Source: Comamonadaceae bacterium (GTDB taxonomy: Bacteria; Pseudomonadota; Gammaproteobacteria; Burkholderiales; Burkholderiaceae_C). Taken from it: a DNA stretch of 64,000 nucleotides. Under the pieces are notes generated by a model. That model was not told the DNA's origin. It saw only the letters and a list, made by a program, of their open reading frames with translations, and did not search any database. The DNA is taken from contig CANBWP010000009.1 of the NCBI GenBank assembly GCA_947373185.1, positions 28,551 through 92,550 on the forward strand, written 5' to 3'. Below are positions 1-11,166 of this stretch, piece after piece; the first letter of the stretch is position 1, and each line of letters starts with the position of its first letter. The position numbers were made by a program, and so were the translations under genes.

Positions 1-65
1 TCAAGCCCTTTGTTGAGCTCGCATGCAGACTGAAATTTGAACTGACATTGACCACTGAGAAACTT

Positions 66-2978
<2,913 letters not shown>

Positions 2979-3015
2979 CTTTCAAAGATTCAGGAAATTA
3001 ATTTTCACAATCTTC

Positions 3016-3068
3016 AAATCACGACGAAGAAATACAATGCAAAAACGCAACACTTCTTCGCGTGATTT
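3016..3068 (+). repeat. Long intercistronic inverted repeat between nrdA and nrdB
   Basis: The left arm AAATCACGACGAAGAA (3016-3031) pairs with TTCTTCGCGTGATTT (3054-3068): 15 base pairs with a single bulged A and a loop of 22 bases. No T-run follows, so it does not look like an intrinsic terminator. In mRNA it would be a stable hairpin about 70 bases before the nrdB start. It could stabilise or process the message, or set the NrdA:NrdB ratio. The structure is seen directly; the function is inference. Confidence 0.6.
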
Positions 3069-3137
3069 CATTTCATTTCAAAACATTGCTTTGCATTTCG
3101 TCCGCAAGCTTTCATAATTCACACATTGGAAATTTCT

Positions 3138-4367
3138 ATGTTGTCCTGGGACGATTCATCTAAACCTGCGTTGCAACCTGCAATGCCAAGCTTTCCCCCA
3201 AGCGGTCCATCTGCCGACCGCTTCGCTGATCTGTCTTCATTCACAGCCAACGCATCCTCCATCAGCGCATCCTCCGTCAATGCGGCCAGTGCAGCGCCAT
3301 CCCCTGTGATGACCGCTGCCACACAAGCAGCACCCACGACAGGCGCCGCACGCCGTGTCAATGCCGCAGACAAACGCATCATCAACGGCCAAACCGACGT
3401 CAACCAGTTGGTGCCCTTCAAATACAAATGGGCTTGGGAAAAATACCTCGCCACTTGCGCCAACCACTGGATGCCGCAAGAAGTGAACATGACACGCGAC
3501 ATCGCACTTTGGAAAGACCCCAACGGTTTGACCGAAGACGAGCGCCGCTTGGTCAAGCGCAACTTGGGCTTCTTCGTGACAGCCGACTCTTTGGCTGCCA
3601 ACAACATCACTTTGGGTACTTACCGTCACATCACGGCCCCCGAGTGCCGTCAGTTCTTGCTCCGTCAAGCTTTTGAAGAAGCCATTCACACCCATGCCTA
3701 CCAGTACATCACGGAGTCTTTGGGTCTGGACGAAAGCGAAATCTTCAATGCTTACAACGAAGTTCAGTCCATTCGCGACAAAGACGAGTTCCTGATTCCG
3801 TTCATTCACGCCATCATGGACCCTCACTTCAAAACGGGCACTCAGGAAACTGACCAAACCCTCTTGAAGTCACTGATCGTGTTTGCCTGCCTCATGGAAG
3901 GCTTGTTCTTCTACGTGGGCTTTACCCAAATTCTGGCTTTAGGCCGCCAAAACAAGATGACAGGTGCTGCCGAGCAGTACCAGTACATCTTGCGCGACGA
4001 GTCCATGCACTGCAACTTCGGCATCGACCTGATCAACCAGATCAAGCTTGAGAACCCCCAGTTGTGGACCGCTGAATTCAAAGCCGAAATCAATGAACTG
4101 TTCATGAAAGCCGTTGAATTGGAATACCGTTACGCCGAAGACACCATGCCCCGCGGCGTGCTCGGCCTCAACGCTTCCATGTTCAAAGGCTACTTGCGCT
4201 ACATCGCCAACCGCCGTGCCACCCAAATCGGCTTGGAAGCTCTCTTCCCCAACGAAGAGAACCCCTTCCCATGGATGAGCGAAATGATTGACTTGAAGAA
4301 AGAACGCAATTTCTTCGAGACCCGCGTCATTGAATACCAGTCGGGCGGCGCCCTGTCTTGGGACTGA
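3138..4367 (+). CDS. nrdB: Ribonucleoside-diphosphate reductase, small (beta) subunit, class Ia
   Basis: Carries the diiron centre and tyrosyl radical used by NrdA. In the 409-residue product, [11 protein letters not shown] (about 180-190) supplies Glu and His ligands and a Tyr aligned with radical Tyr122 of E. coli. A second ligand set appears in [14 protein letters not shown] and [10 protein letters not shown] (ExxH). Because the radical Tyr is present, this is a tyrosyl-radical type, not a Tyr-less class Ic type. The first 80 or so residues are a low-complexity Ser/Ala/Pro stretch ahead of the conserved core. ATG at 3138 is preferred over TTG at 3126 because GGA lies 7 bases before it. A strong terminator follows at 4394-4439, closing the nrdAB unit. 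Confidence 0.96.
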   Translation: MLSWDDSSKPALQPAMPSFPPSGPSADRFADLSSFTANASSISASSVNAASAAPSPVMTAATQAAPTTGAARRVNAADKRIINGQTDVNQLVPFKYKWAWEKYLATCANHWMPQEVNMTRDIALWKDPNGLTEDERRLVKRNLGFFVTADSLAANNITLGTYRHITAPECRQFLLRQAFEEAIHTHAYQYITESLGLDESEIFNAYNEVQSIRDKDEFLIPFIHAIMDPHFKTGTQETDQTLLKSLIVFACLMEGLFFYVGFTQILALGRQNKMTGAAEQYQYILRDESMHCNFGIDLINQIKLENPQLWTAEFKAEINELFMKAVELEYRYAEDTMPRGVLGLNASMFKGYLRYIANRRATQIGLEALFPNEENPFPWMSEMIDLKKERNFFETRVIEYQSGGALSWD

Positions 4368-4393
4368 TACTTTCTACATGACGTTCCTGTTTA

Positions 4394-4439
4394 AACCTCA
4401 CACCACGATCGCGCTTTGCGGCGCTGGGGTGAGGTTTTT
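4394..4439 (+). terminator. Intrinsic terminator after nrdAB
   Basis: The arms AACCTCAC (4394-4401) and GTGAGGTT (4429-4436) form an 8-bp stem running straight into a T-run (4435-4439), 27 bases after the nrdB stop. The long loop holds a smaller GC-rich self-complementary part. Confidence 0.75.
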
Positions 4440-4444
4440 CCCCA

Positions 4445-4479
4445 TTCAAGGTGTTGAGATTCATTCTCAGCACCTTGAA
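4445..4479 (+). repeat. Hairpin in the 5' leader of the H1-like gene
   Basis: TTCAAGGTG (4445-4453) pairs with CACCTTGAA (4471-4479), and after a T/G mismatch TGAGA pairs with TCTCA, leaving a 5-base loop. The stem is about 14 bp with one mismatch, just after the nrdAB terminator and 74 bases before the H1-like start codon. There is no T-run. It may be a 5'-untranslated control or stabilising hairpin, or a DNA operator; function unknown. Confidence 0.5.
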
Positions 4480-4553
4480 TCGCTTTGCGACTCCAACATT
4501 CGCAAAGTGTTTCACCCTGTTGATTTTTCTAATTGATCAAGGAGAAAAAAATC

Positions 4554-5051
4554 ATGGCAACTGCAAAAAAAGCGGCACCCAAAAAAGTCGCAGCAAAAAA
4601 ATCGGCACCTAAAAAAGCCGTTGTGAAAAAAGCACCTGCTAAAAAAGCAGCTCCCGCTAAAAAAGCAGCCCCTAAAAAGGCCGTCGCTAAAAAAGCTGCA
4701 GCGCCTAAAAAAGCAGCACCTAAGAAAGCCGTAGCTAAAAAAGCTGCAGCGCCTAAGAAAGCCGTCGCCAAAAAGGCAGCAGCACCTAAAAAAGCAGCTC
4801 CTAAAAAGGCCGTAGCTAAGAAGGCAGCAGCTCCTAAAAAAGCCGCAGCTAAAAAAGCAGCTCCTAAAAAAGCCGCTAAAAAAGCCGTTGCTAAGAAAGC
4901 TGTCAAAAAAGCCGCTCCTAAAAAAGCCGCTAAAAAGCCTGCTAAAAAAGCCGCTAAGAAAGCTGCGAAAGCGCCCGCTGCCCCTGCTGCCGCTGCGACT
5001 GCATTGAATCCACAAGCTGCATGGCCGTTTCCTTCGGCCGCCAAGCCTTGA
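4554..5051 (+). CDS. Histone H1-like, Lys/Ala/Pro-rich DNA-binding protein
   Basis: The 165-residue product is almost entirely Ala, Lys and Pro in AAPKKA/VAKKA-type repeats, resembling the C-terminal tail of eukaryotic histone H1 and bacterial relatives (BpH1 of Bordetella, HctB, the AlgP tail). The charge and lack of a globular domain suggest an unstructured nucleoid protein that binds and condenses DNA without sequence specificity. Only the last 20 residues or so (LNPQAAWPFPSAAKP) depart from the repeat. ATG at 4554 is chosen over TTG at 4533 because AAGGAG lies about 9 bases upstream. It lies between two terminators, so it is probably a single-gene unit. The repeat DNA is prone to length change by slippage, so copy number may vary among strains. 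Confidence 0.85.
   Translation: MATAKKAAPKKVAAKKSAPKKAVVKKAPAKKAAPAKKAAPKKAVAKKAAAPKKAAPKKAVAKKAAAPKKAVAKKAAAPKKAAPKKAVAKKAAAPKKAAAKKAAPKKAAKKAVAKKAVKKAAPKKAAKKPAKKAAKKAAKAPAAPAAAATALNPQAAWPFPSAAKP
4569..4975 (+). repeat. Degenerate tandem repeat coding for PKKA/AKKA units
   Basis: Repeated short blocks such as CCTAAAAAAGCAGC and GCTAAAAAAGC encode the Ala-Lys-Pro units of the H1-like protein. Units vary at synonymous positions (AAAAAAG/AAGAAAG), which breaks perfect identity. This is an internal coding repeat, not a mobile or CRISPR element. Confidence 0.7.
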
Positions 5052-5079
5052 TTCAACGTTGATTCGTTAGCCAAAGCAA

Positions 5080-5112
5080 AAGCCCGATGCTGCAAAGCGT
5101 CGGGCTTTTTTT
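5080..5112. terminator. Bidirectional intrinsic terminator between convergent genes
   Basis: AAGCCCGA (5080-5087) and TCGGGCTT (5100-5107) form an 8-bp stem, followed on the plus strand by a T-run and preceded by A-rich sequence that gives a partial U-run on the minus strand. It lies between the H1-like gene and the convergent DUF3426 gene and can serve both. Confidence 0.85.
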
Positions 5113-5120
5113 ACAGGGCT

Positions 5121-5585
5121 TCAAGGGTAAAAAGTGAGAAGGCGATAGCCGACAAAAACGGGGTCGTTTTGTCGCAGCTGAAGCTGCCATTCATATTCAA
5201 CGATTTCTCCTGGCGACAAAAATGGCGCCCCTCCCGTTTCGGCAGGATTGAACACTTTGCGCATCAGGGCTTTGTCTTGAGCATCGGTCAATGTCAGTTC
5301 AACCCATGGGCTGGCCACTGGCAGTGTTGACGTGTTGCGCAAATTCAATTCCAAGCGCCAGCCAGAGCCTTCCGACATCAAGTCGACCGAGGCATGGTCG
5401 ATCACCATGGCATCGGCTTTTTGCAATGGCGAAATCTGGCAGCCTGCCCACTGGCAGATGGAACTGACCAAAGGCTTCAAACGAGGCTCATGCGCCACCC
5501 AGGTATCTTTGAAGTGAAGGGCAAGCTGAAACAACAAGCCCAGAATGCCTAGGAGGGCCCAGAGCCATAAGCCTCGGTAAGCCAT
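5121..5585 (-). CDS. DUF3426-type membrane-anchored protein
   Basis: A 154-residue protein of unknown function. An N-terminal hydrophobic segment (about residues 5-24, LWLWALLGILGLLFQLAL) would anchor it in the inner membrane; the rest matches the style of DUF3426 domains (SSICQWAGCQISPLQK, then a beta-rich part with VASPWVELTLTD and a final YRLLTFYP). Many Burkholderiales relatives carry an MJ0042-type zinc ribbon ahead of the membrane segment; no Cys-x2-Cys ribbon is present here, so this is a short form. It begins 14 bp after prmA on the same strand, the usual neighbour of this family, and probably shares its transcript. Exact role unknown. Confidence 0.7.
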   Translation of the reverse strand: MAYRGLWLWALLGILGLLFQLALHFKDTWVAHEPRLKPLVSSICQWAGCQISPLQKADAMVIDHASVDLMSEGSGWRLELNLRNTSTLPVASPWVELTLTDAQDKALMRKVFNPAETGGAPFLSPGEIVEYEWQLQLRQNDPVFVGYRLLTFYP

Positions 5586-5599
5586 GTGAGAAATAGACT

Positions 5600-6493
5600 T
5601 TAGGCCGCCGTGCTGCGCTGAGCGGTCATCAAGATCCAGCCGTCTTCACGATCTGCCACAGACAGGGTCACGAAAGGTGCATAAGCCTGAATCAATTCTT
5701 CTTCTTGACGTTCCAGAATACCGGCCAAGACCAAATGACCCGACGCTTCGAGGTGGTTGCACAACAAGGGCGCCAGCACTTTCAAGGGGGTGGCCAAAAT
5801 GTTGGCCAGCACCGTTTGATAAGTTCCTTGCGCCAATTCGGGCTGGCCCGCATTCAAACTCACAGCGTTGGCGAGTGCGTTGAGCTCAGTGGATGTCACG
5901 GCTGCCTCGTCGATGTCGACCGCATCAATTTGCGTGGCACCAAACTTGGCAGCCCCAATGGCCAAAATGCCTGAACCGCAACCGTAGTCCAGCACGCGCT
6001 GTCCCTTGACCGGGTGCGTGGCAATCCAGCGCAGACACATGCGCGTGGTGGGGTGAGTGCCCGTACCAAATGCCAAACCAGGATCCAAGCGAATGATCGC
6101 CTTGGCCTGTTCAGGCGGTTCGTGCCAAGTTGGCACAATCCAAAACTCTGGCGTGATTTCAACGGGGGCAAATTGCGATTGCGTCAGACGCACCCAATCT
6201 TGATCGGGCACGGCAGCAATCGACAAGATTTGGCAAGCTTCAAAGAAATCTTGCGCGGCCAACAACACCGCCGCTTCCTGGGCCGCGTCTTCTTTGGCAA
6301 ACAAAGCCACAAGCTTGGAGCGCTGCCAACCGTCTTTGGGCGGCGGCATGCCGGGTTCGCCAAACAAGGCTTGTTCGTGCGCCGTTTGGGCGTCCGCGTC
6401 TTCCACCGAAACGCTCAAAGCATCCAATGCTTCAAGCGCATCACTCAAGACCTCGACACGTGCCTCTGGGCACAACAAGTTCAACTCAAACAT
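5600..6493 (-). CDS. prmA: Ribosomal protein L11 methyltransferase
   Basis: Transfers methyl groups from S-adenosylmethionine to ribosomal protein L11. The product (297 residues from the ATG giving MFELNLLCPEARVEVL) has the PrmA signature DPGLAFGTGTHPTTRMCLRWI in the middle, then the SAM-binding glycine loop VLDYGCGSGILAIGAAKFGA and a later VLANILATPL motif equivalent to the NPPF-type motif. The start is placed immediately after the accC stop; longer in-frame extensions overlap accC and lack family similarity. The order accB-accC-prmA-DUF3426 is typical for the group and implies co-transcription. Confidence 0.93.
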   Translation of the reverse strand: MFELNLLCPEARVEVLSDALEALDALSVSVEDADAQTAHEQALFGEPGMPPPKDGWQRSKLVALFAKEDAAQEAAVLLAAQDFFEACQILSIAAVPDQDWVRLTQSQFAPVEITPEFWIVPTWHEPPEQAKAIIRLDPGLAFGTGTHPTTRMCLRWIATHPVKGQRVLDYGCGSGILAIGAAKFGATQIDAVDIDEAAVTSTELNALANAVSLNAGQPELAQGTYQTVLANILATPLKVLAPLLCNHLEASGHLVLAGILERQEEELIQAYAPFVTLSVADREDGWILMTAQRSTAA

Positions 6494-6495
6494 GT

Positions 6496-7845
6496 TCAAC
6501 CTTTGCGGTGACGCAGCCACTCTTCCAAGTAGTGAATGTTGGTGCCGCCTTGTACAAATTTGGCATCACGCAAAATTTCTCGGTGCAATGCAATGTTGGT
6601 GCTGATGCCTTCCACCACGGTCTCGGCCAGGGCCGTTTGCATGCGGGCAATGGCTTGGTCGCGTGTGTCACCATGGGCAATGATTTTGCCAATCATGGAG
6701 TCATAGTTCGGCGGCACAAAGTAGTTGTTGTAGACATGTGAGTCGACACGAATGCCAGGCCCCCCCGGCGCATGCCAAGTGGTGATGCGGCCAGGTGATG
6801 GCGTGAATTTGAAGGGATCTTCCGCATTCACACGGCACTCAATGGCATGCCCCCGAATTTCAATTTGGCGCTGCGTGAAAGGCAATTTCTCGCCTGCAGC
6901 GACCATGATTTGGGTTTTGACAATGTCAATGCCTGTGACCCACTCTGTGACGGGGTGTTCAACTTGAACACGGGTGTTCATCTCAATGAAATAGAACTCG
7001 CCGTTTTCGTACAAAAATTCAAACGTACCCGCACCGCGGTAATTGATCTTTTTGCAAGCCGCCACACAACGCTCACCAATCTTGTCAATGAGTTTGCGGG
7101 GAATACCCGGTGCCGGTGCTTCTTCAACCACTTTTTGGTGACGACGCTGCATGGAGCAATCGCGCTCACCCAAGTAAACGGCATTCTTGTGCTTGTCCGC
7201 CAAAATTTGAATTTCGATGTGTCGCGGATTCTGCAGATACTTTTCCATGTAGACCGCAGGATTGCCAAATGCAGCGCCCGCTTCGGCCTTGGTCATTTGT
7301 ACCGCGTTGATCAGCGCAGCTTCGGTGTGCACCACACGCATACCGCGGCCGCCACCGCCACCGGCCGCCTTGATGATCACAGGGTAACCGATGCTCTTGG
7401 CGGTACGCCGAATGATGACGGGGTCATCAGGCAACTCACCTTCAGAGCCAGGCACACAAGGCACGCCGGCCTTGATCATGGCTTGCTTGGCTGACACCTT
7501 GTCGCCCATGATGCGAATGGATTCGGGGGTGGGGCCAATGAATTGGAACCCACTTTTCTCGACCCGTTCTGCAAAGTCTGCGTTTTCACTGAGGAAACCA
7601 TAGCCCGGGTGAATGGCTTCGGCATCGGTCACTTCGGCCGCTGAAATGATGGCCGGCATGTTGAGGTAGCTCAGACCCGAAGCAGCAGGCCCAATGCAAA
7701 CGGCCTCTTCCGCCAGCTTGACGTATTTGGCTTCGCGGTCGGCTTCGGAGTACACCATGACCGCTTTGATGCCGAGTTCTCGGCAGGCGCGCTGAATGCG
7801 CAGGGCAATTTCCCCGCGGTTGGCAACCAGAATTTTCTTGAACAT
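6496..7845 (-). CDS. accC: Biotin carboxylase subunit of acetyl-CoA carboxylase
   Basis: Carboxylates biotin on AccB using ATP and bicarbonate, the first half-reaction of malonyl-CoA formation. The 449-residue length fits the family. Visible motifs are the N-terminal fold [18 protein letters not shown], the ATP-grasp glycine loop [11 protein letters not shown] (about 163-173), and the active-site block [20 protein letters not shown] (about 288-307) with the catalytic Arg and metal-binding Glu. It follows accB after 15 bp and leads into prmA. accA and accD are not in the window, as usual, since they lie elsewhere in proteobacteria. Confidence 0.97.
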   Translation of the reverse strand: MFKKILVANRGEIALRIQRACRELGIKAVMVYSEADREAKYVKLAEEAVCIGPAASGLSYLNMPAIISAAEVTDAEAIHPGYGFLSENADFAERVEKSGFQFIGPTPESIRIMGDKVSAKQAMIKAGVPCVPGSEGELPDDPVIIRRTAKSIGYPVIIKAAGGGGGRGMRVVHTEAALINAVQMTKAEAGAAFGNPAVYMEKYLQNPRHIEIQILADKHKNAVYLGERDCSMQRRHQKVVEEAPAPGIPRKLIDKIGERCVAACKKINYRGAGTFEFLYENGEFYFIEMNTRVQVEHPVTEWVTGIDIVKTQIMVAAGEKLPFTQRQIEIRGHAIECRVNAEDPFKFTPSPGRITTWHAPGGPGIRVDSHVYNNYFVPPNYDSMIGKIIAHGDTRDQAIARMQTALAETVVEGISTNIALHREILRDAKFVQGGTNIHYLEEWLRHRKG

Positions 7846-7860
7846 AAGAATCCCGGTCGA

Positions 7861-8346
7861 TTATTCGATGATGTACAAGGCTTGACCGTATTCCACAGCC
7901 TGGCCGTTTTCGCACAAGACTTGCTTGACGGTGCCGGCTTTGTCAGATTCGATTTCGTTCAAAATCTTCATGGCTTCAATGATGCACAGCGTGTCGCCTT
8001 CTTTGACGGTGTCGCCAACTTGAACAAACGGCGCAGCGCCGGGGCTGGAAGAGCGGTAGAAAGTGCCCACCATGGGGGACTTGACGTTGTGACCGGCAGC
8101 AGCAGCGTCGGCAGCCACAGCGGCAGCCGTGACAGCAGCAGCATCGGCAATTTGAGCGGCCGTCGGGGCAGCAGGCGCGGCGGGTGCGGAGGCCGGCACC
8201 ATCACTTGCTGGGTTAACACAGGAGCGCCCGAAGCAACAGCACCCTTGACGATGCGGACCTTGCCTTCAGCCTCGGTAATTTCCAATTCAGTGACGTTAG
8301 AGTCAGAAACCAAGTCGATCAAGGTTTTAAGTTTGCGCAAATCCAT
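7861..8346 (-). CDS. accB: Biotin carboxyl carrier protein of acetyl-CoA carboxylase
   Basis: Carries the biotin that shuttles carboxyl groups. The 161-residue product starts [17 protein letters not shown], followed by a mobile Ala/Pro linker (about 45-85) and a C-terminal biotinyl domain with the EAMKILNEI motif, whose Lys is biotinylated. ATG at 8346 has a GGGGG tract just upstream and matches the conserved N-terminus; the reading frame extends further but without similarity. Together with accC it forms the classic accBC operon; the AT-rich gap upstream likely holds the promoter. Confidence 0.95.
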   Translation of the reverse strand: MDLRKLKTLIDLVSDSNVTELEITEAEGKVRIVKGAVASGAPVLTQQVMVPASAPAAPAAPTAAQIADAAAVTAAAVAADAAAAGHNVKSPMVGTFYRSSSPGAAPFVQVGDTVKEGDTLCIIEAMKILNEIESDKAGTVKQVLCENGQAVEYGQALYIIE

Positions 8347-8515
8347 GTTACCCCCTGTGTTTGCTAGCGAAAACGTCGAATTTACACCAAAAACACAGTC
8401 AAATGGGCGCAATTGCTCTCATTTATCAATTTTAGTCAGGCTCAACCAGGCGCATCCACGGTTGTTGGCGAGGCTAGGTGAGGGTTGCGGCCTGAAAGAT
8501 CTTCCCAGGCCCAGG

Positions 8516-9130
8516 TCAAAGGACCTTTTTCAACCAGGCATCCAAATCTTCTTGATCTAATTTGCCTGCTTTTTGCGCCAAAAGCTTGCCTTTTGCATCA
8601 AAAATCACGCTGTAGGGCAAAACACTCTCTGCATTGCCGAGGGTCTTGCCAAGTTCCGTCCCGTTGAAACCTGCCAAGCCGACAGGAAAACTCAAAGGCT
8701 TTTGACTTAAAAAGCGCCTCACCATGCTGGGTTGATCAACGGCCAGGCCCACGACTTGAAGCGATTTAGCCTGATTTAACTTATAAAAGGCATCAATTAA
8801 TGGCAGTTCTTCAATGCAAGGGGGACACCAGGTGGCCCAAAAGTTGACCAACAAAGGCTTGCCCCGCAACTCAAGCATGCTCAAAGTACCACCCTCAGGC
8901 TTTTCAAAGCTTTGCGTCCAAAAATTTTGCACCGCGGCGTCCATCACACCCTGCGGTTGAAACTTTTGCCAAGCCACCAAGGCGCCTGCCAGACCGGCAG
9001 TGATCCCCAAGCCCGCCATCAGCCAATGCCGACGATCCATCAATGGCTTGCCCGCAGCGTCTTCTGGTCTGGCCAAATCTGCCAAGCTTCCAGACCTGCT
9101 TGCATTATTTTCGTTAACTTCGTTCTTCAT
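8516..9130 (-). CDS. TlpA-family membrane-anchored thioredoxin-like protein
   Basis: A 204-residue protein with an N-terminal membrane segment (about 41-58, WLMAGLGITAGLAGALVAW) and a periplasmic thioredoxin fold. The redox site is ATWCPPCIEELP (CxxC, about 106-109), in the TlpA/ResA context LLVNFWATWCPPC. It probably reduces disulfides in exported proteins or apocytochromes; the substrate is not shown. The start used gives MKNEVNEN; a further in-frame ATG lies 18 bases upstream and overlaps the preceding gene. It sits between accB and the unknown gene at 9138-9722, all minus strand. Confidence 0.85.
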   Translation of the reverse strand: MKNEVNENNASRSGSLADLARPEDAAGKPLMDRRHWLMAGLGITAGLAGALVAWQKFQPQGVMDAAVQNFWTQSFEKPEGGTLSMLELRGKPLLVNFWATWCPPCIEELPLIDAFYKLNQAKSLQVVGLAVDQPSMVRRFLSQKPLSFPVGLAGFNGTELGKTLGNAESVLPYSVIFDAKGKLLAQKAGKLDQEDLDAWLKKVL

Positions 9131-9137
9131 GCCTACA

Positions 9138-9722
9138 TCATGCCTCAATTAATCGTTGAACAGCGGCCAAATCGCCACGCGGCGAACGTCCTTGACCATC
9201 CAACTTCAGCGCACCCCGCAAATCGTCAAACTCATTGACCAGGAGGTGGACCCCAATTTCTTCGCCCAATGCCTCACAAAAACTGTGAATACTCAGTGCC
9301 TCAACGGGCTCCCCATGCAGGCCCTTGACCGTTCTCGCTTCGTAGTCGACCCCTTTGTTGATCAGTTCAATTTCTGTTGCTTTGGCATCATCGCAAAACA
9401 ACTGCAGGTAAATGTCTGACAAACGGGTGGCCGTTCCATGCCAGACAGCGCCTCCCAAATAGGGGCGAAAGCTGTCCAAGCGCTTCATCCACATCAGGGC
9501 ATGCTGGCGCAAAGCCAAGAGCTCCTGGGGTTGGGTGTCTGCACAAAAAATCTCAATGTATTCACGCACCTGCGCCTCGACCTGATCGTTGTTGGGCAAG
9601 GGCGTTTTAGGCGGCAAGCCCAGCACTTTCAAGGCGCGTTTTTTGGCCGGGCCGTATTCCAAACCCTCTTCCACCACGCATTGCGCAGCCGAAGCTGCAA
9701 TTTCATCCGTCAAATCTGCCAT
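9138..9722 (-). CDS. Conserved protein of unknown function, divergent from mpl
   Basis: A 194-residue soluble protein without signal peptide or membrane segment. Its central part (GTATRLSDIYLQLFCDD, then KGVDYEARTVKGLHGEPVE) faintly recalls a nucleotidyltransferase-like fold, but I cannot assign a family. It lies head to head with mpl (31 bp between start codons), so the two likely share a promoter region; from memory some databases label relatives as a muramate ligase, which the sequence itself does not support. It ends next to the start of the TlpA-like gene. The ATG giving MADLTDEIAAS is preferred; another ATG lies 15 bases upstream. Confidence 0.7.
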   Translation of the reverse strand: MADLTDEIAASAAQCVVEEGLEYGPAKKRALKVLGLPPKTPLPNNDQVEAQVREYIEIFCADTQPQELLALRQHALMWMKRLDSFRPYLGGAVWHGTATRLSDIYLQLFCDDAKATEIELINKGVDYEARTVKGLHGEPVEALSIHSFCEALGEEIGVHLLVNEFDDLRGALKLDGQGRSPRGDLAAVQRLIEA

Positions 9723-9753
9723 GACGCCATTGTGCACCGCCTAAAATCCCCCC

Positions 9754-11166
9754 ATGCATATTCATATTTTGGGCATTTGCGGAACCTTCATGGGCGGCTT
9801 GGCCGCGTTGGCACGAGAAGCTGGCCACCGGGTCACGGGCTGCGACGCGGGCGTTTACCCTCCCATGAGTCATCAATTGGAAGCGCTGGGGATTGAGCTG
9901 ATTGAAGGCTTCGGCGTTGATCAGATGAGCCTCAAGCCCGACCTCTATGTCATTGGCAATGTGGTCAGCCGCAGCCGCCTGCCCTCGGGCGAGCCTAAAT
10001 TCCCTTTGATGGAAGCCATTTTAGAGTCTGGCGCGCCCTACACCAGTGGGCCCCAATGGCTGTCCGAACATGTGCTGCAAGGCCGCCACGTGTTGGCGGT
10101 GGCCGGCACCCATGGCAAAACATCTACCACCTCGATGCTGACTTGGATCCTGGAAGCAGCAGGCCTGACACCTGGATTTTTGGTGGGCGGTGTGCCTTTG
10201 AATTTTGGTGTTTCCGCACGCTTGGGTGAGGTCGCACCCGGCCATTCACGCAATTACTTTGTGATCGAAGCCGACGAATACGACACCGCCTTTTTTGACA
10301 AGCGCAGCAAGTTTGTTCACTACCGCCCCCGCACGGCCATTTTGAACAACCTGGAGTTTGATCACGCCGACATCTTTGACGACTTGAAAGCCATCGAGAA
10401 ACAATTTCACCATCTGGTGCGCACAGTGCCTGGCCAAGGTCGTTTGGTCGTGAATGGTCTGGAAGAGAGTTTGACGCGCGTGCTTGCGCAAGGTTGCTGG
10501 AGTGAGGTCAGGACATTTGGTGCGACCGTCAGCGACTTGGTGGCCGAAGGCGAACCCAGTGATTTTGCAGTCATGCAACAAGGCCGCAAAGTGGCCCATG
10601 TCACATGGTCTCTCGGCGGCGTTCACAACCAACTCAATGCCTTGGCCGCCATTGCGGCGGCAGAGCACGTGGGCGTGGCACCCGCTGTGGCAGCACAAGC
10701 CTTGGCCAGCTTTCAAAACGTCAAGCGCCGCATGGAAGTGCGTGGCTCGGTGGGCGGCGTCACGGTCTATGACGACTTTGCGCACCATCCCACCGCCATT
10801 CGCACGACACTGGATGGTTTGCGCCGACAAATTGGCAGCACACAGCGCATCTTGGCCATCTTTGAGCCGCGCAGCAACACCATGAAGCTGGGCACCATGA
10901 AGTCTCAGCTGCCATGGAGCTTGGCGCAAGCCGACCTCTCGATTTGCCACAGTGGCGGCCTCGATTGGGATGCCCATGTCGCACTGGCCGAGATGGGCCA
11001 CAAAGCCCTGGTGGCCAGCACGATCGATGAGGCGGTGACGCAAGTGATGGCACACGTTCAGCCGGGTGACCATTTGCTGTGCATGAGCAATGGCGGCTTT
11101 GGCGGCATTCATGACAAGCTCCTGAAGGCCTTAACAGACAAGCCAACAGGTGCTGTCGCTGTTTAA
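9754..11166 (+). CDS. mpl: UDP-N-acetylmuramate:L-alanyl-gamma-D-glutamyl-meso-diaminopimelate ligase
   Basis: Peptidoglycan recycling: joins the recovered tripeptide to UDP-MurNAc in the cytoplasm. The 470-residue protein begins with the Mpl/MurC-type nucleotide fold MHIHILGICGTFMGGLAAL, has the ATP-binding loop GTHGKTSTTSM (about 119-129) and the Mur ligase block FVIEADEYDTAFFDKRSKF. DDFAHHPTAI and EPRSNTMKLG distinguish Mpl from MurC, and murC itself is present in the dcw cluster below. The stop codon overlaps the convergent aroG stop by 4 bases, so no terminator fits between them. Confidence 0.94.
   Translation: MHIHILGICGTFMGGLAALAREAGHRVTGCDAGVYPPMSHQLEALGIELIEGFGVDQMSLKPDLYVIGNVVSRSRLPSGEPKFPLMEAILESGAPYTSGPQWLSEHVLQGRHVLAVAGTHGKTSTTSMLTWILEAAGLTPGFLVGGVPLNFGVSARLGEVAPGHSRNYFVIEADEYDTAFFDKRSKFVHYRPRTAILNNLEFDHADIFDDLKAIEKQFHHLVRTVPGQGRLVVNGLEESLTRVLAQGCWSEVRTFGATVSDLVAEGEPSDFAVMQQGRKVAHVTWSLGGVHNQLNALAAIAAAEHVGVAPAVAAQALASFQNVKRRMEVRGSVGGVTVYDDFAHHPTAIRTTLDGLRRQIGSTQRILAIFEPRSNTMKLGTMKSQLPWSLAQADLSICHSGGLDWDAHVALAEMGHKALVASTIDEAVTQVMAHVQPGDHLLCMSNGGFGGIHDKLLKALTDKPTGAVAV

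Noticed and set aside
2979-3137. NrdR boxes between nrdA and nrdB
   Set aside because: I looked for paired 16-bp NrdR-type dyads and found none; the only strong dyad is the long hairpin at 3016-3068. The upstream region of nrdA, where they would be expected, is mostly outside the window.
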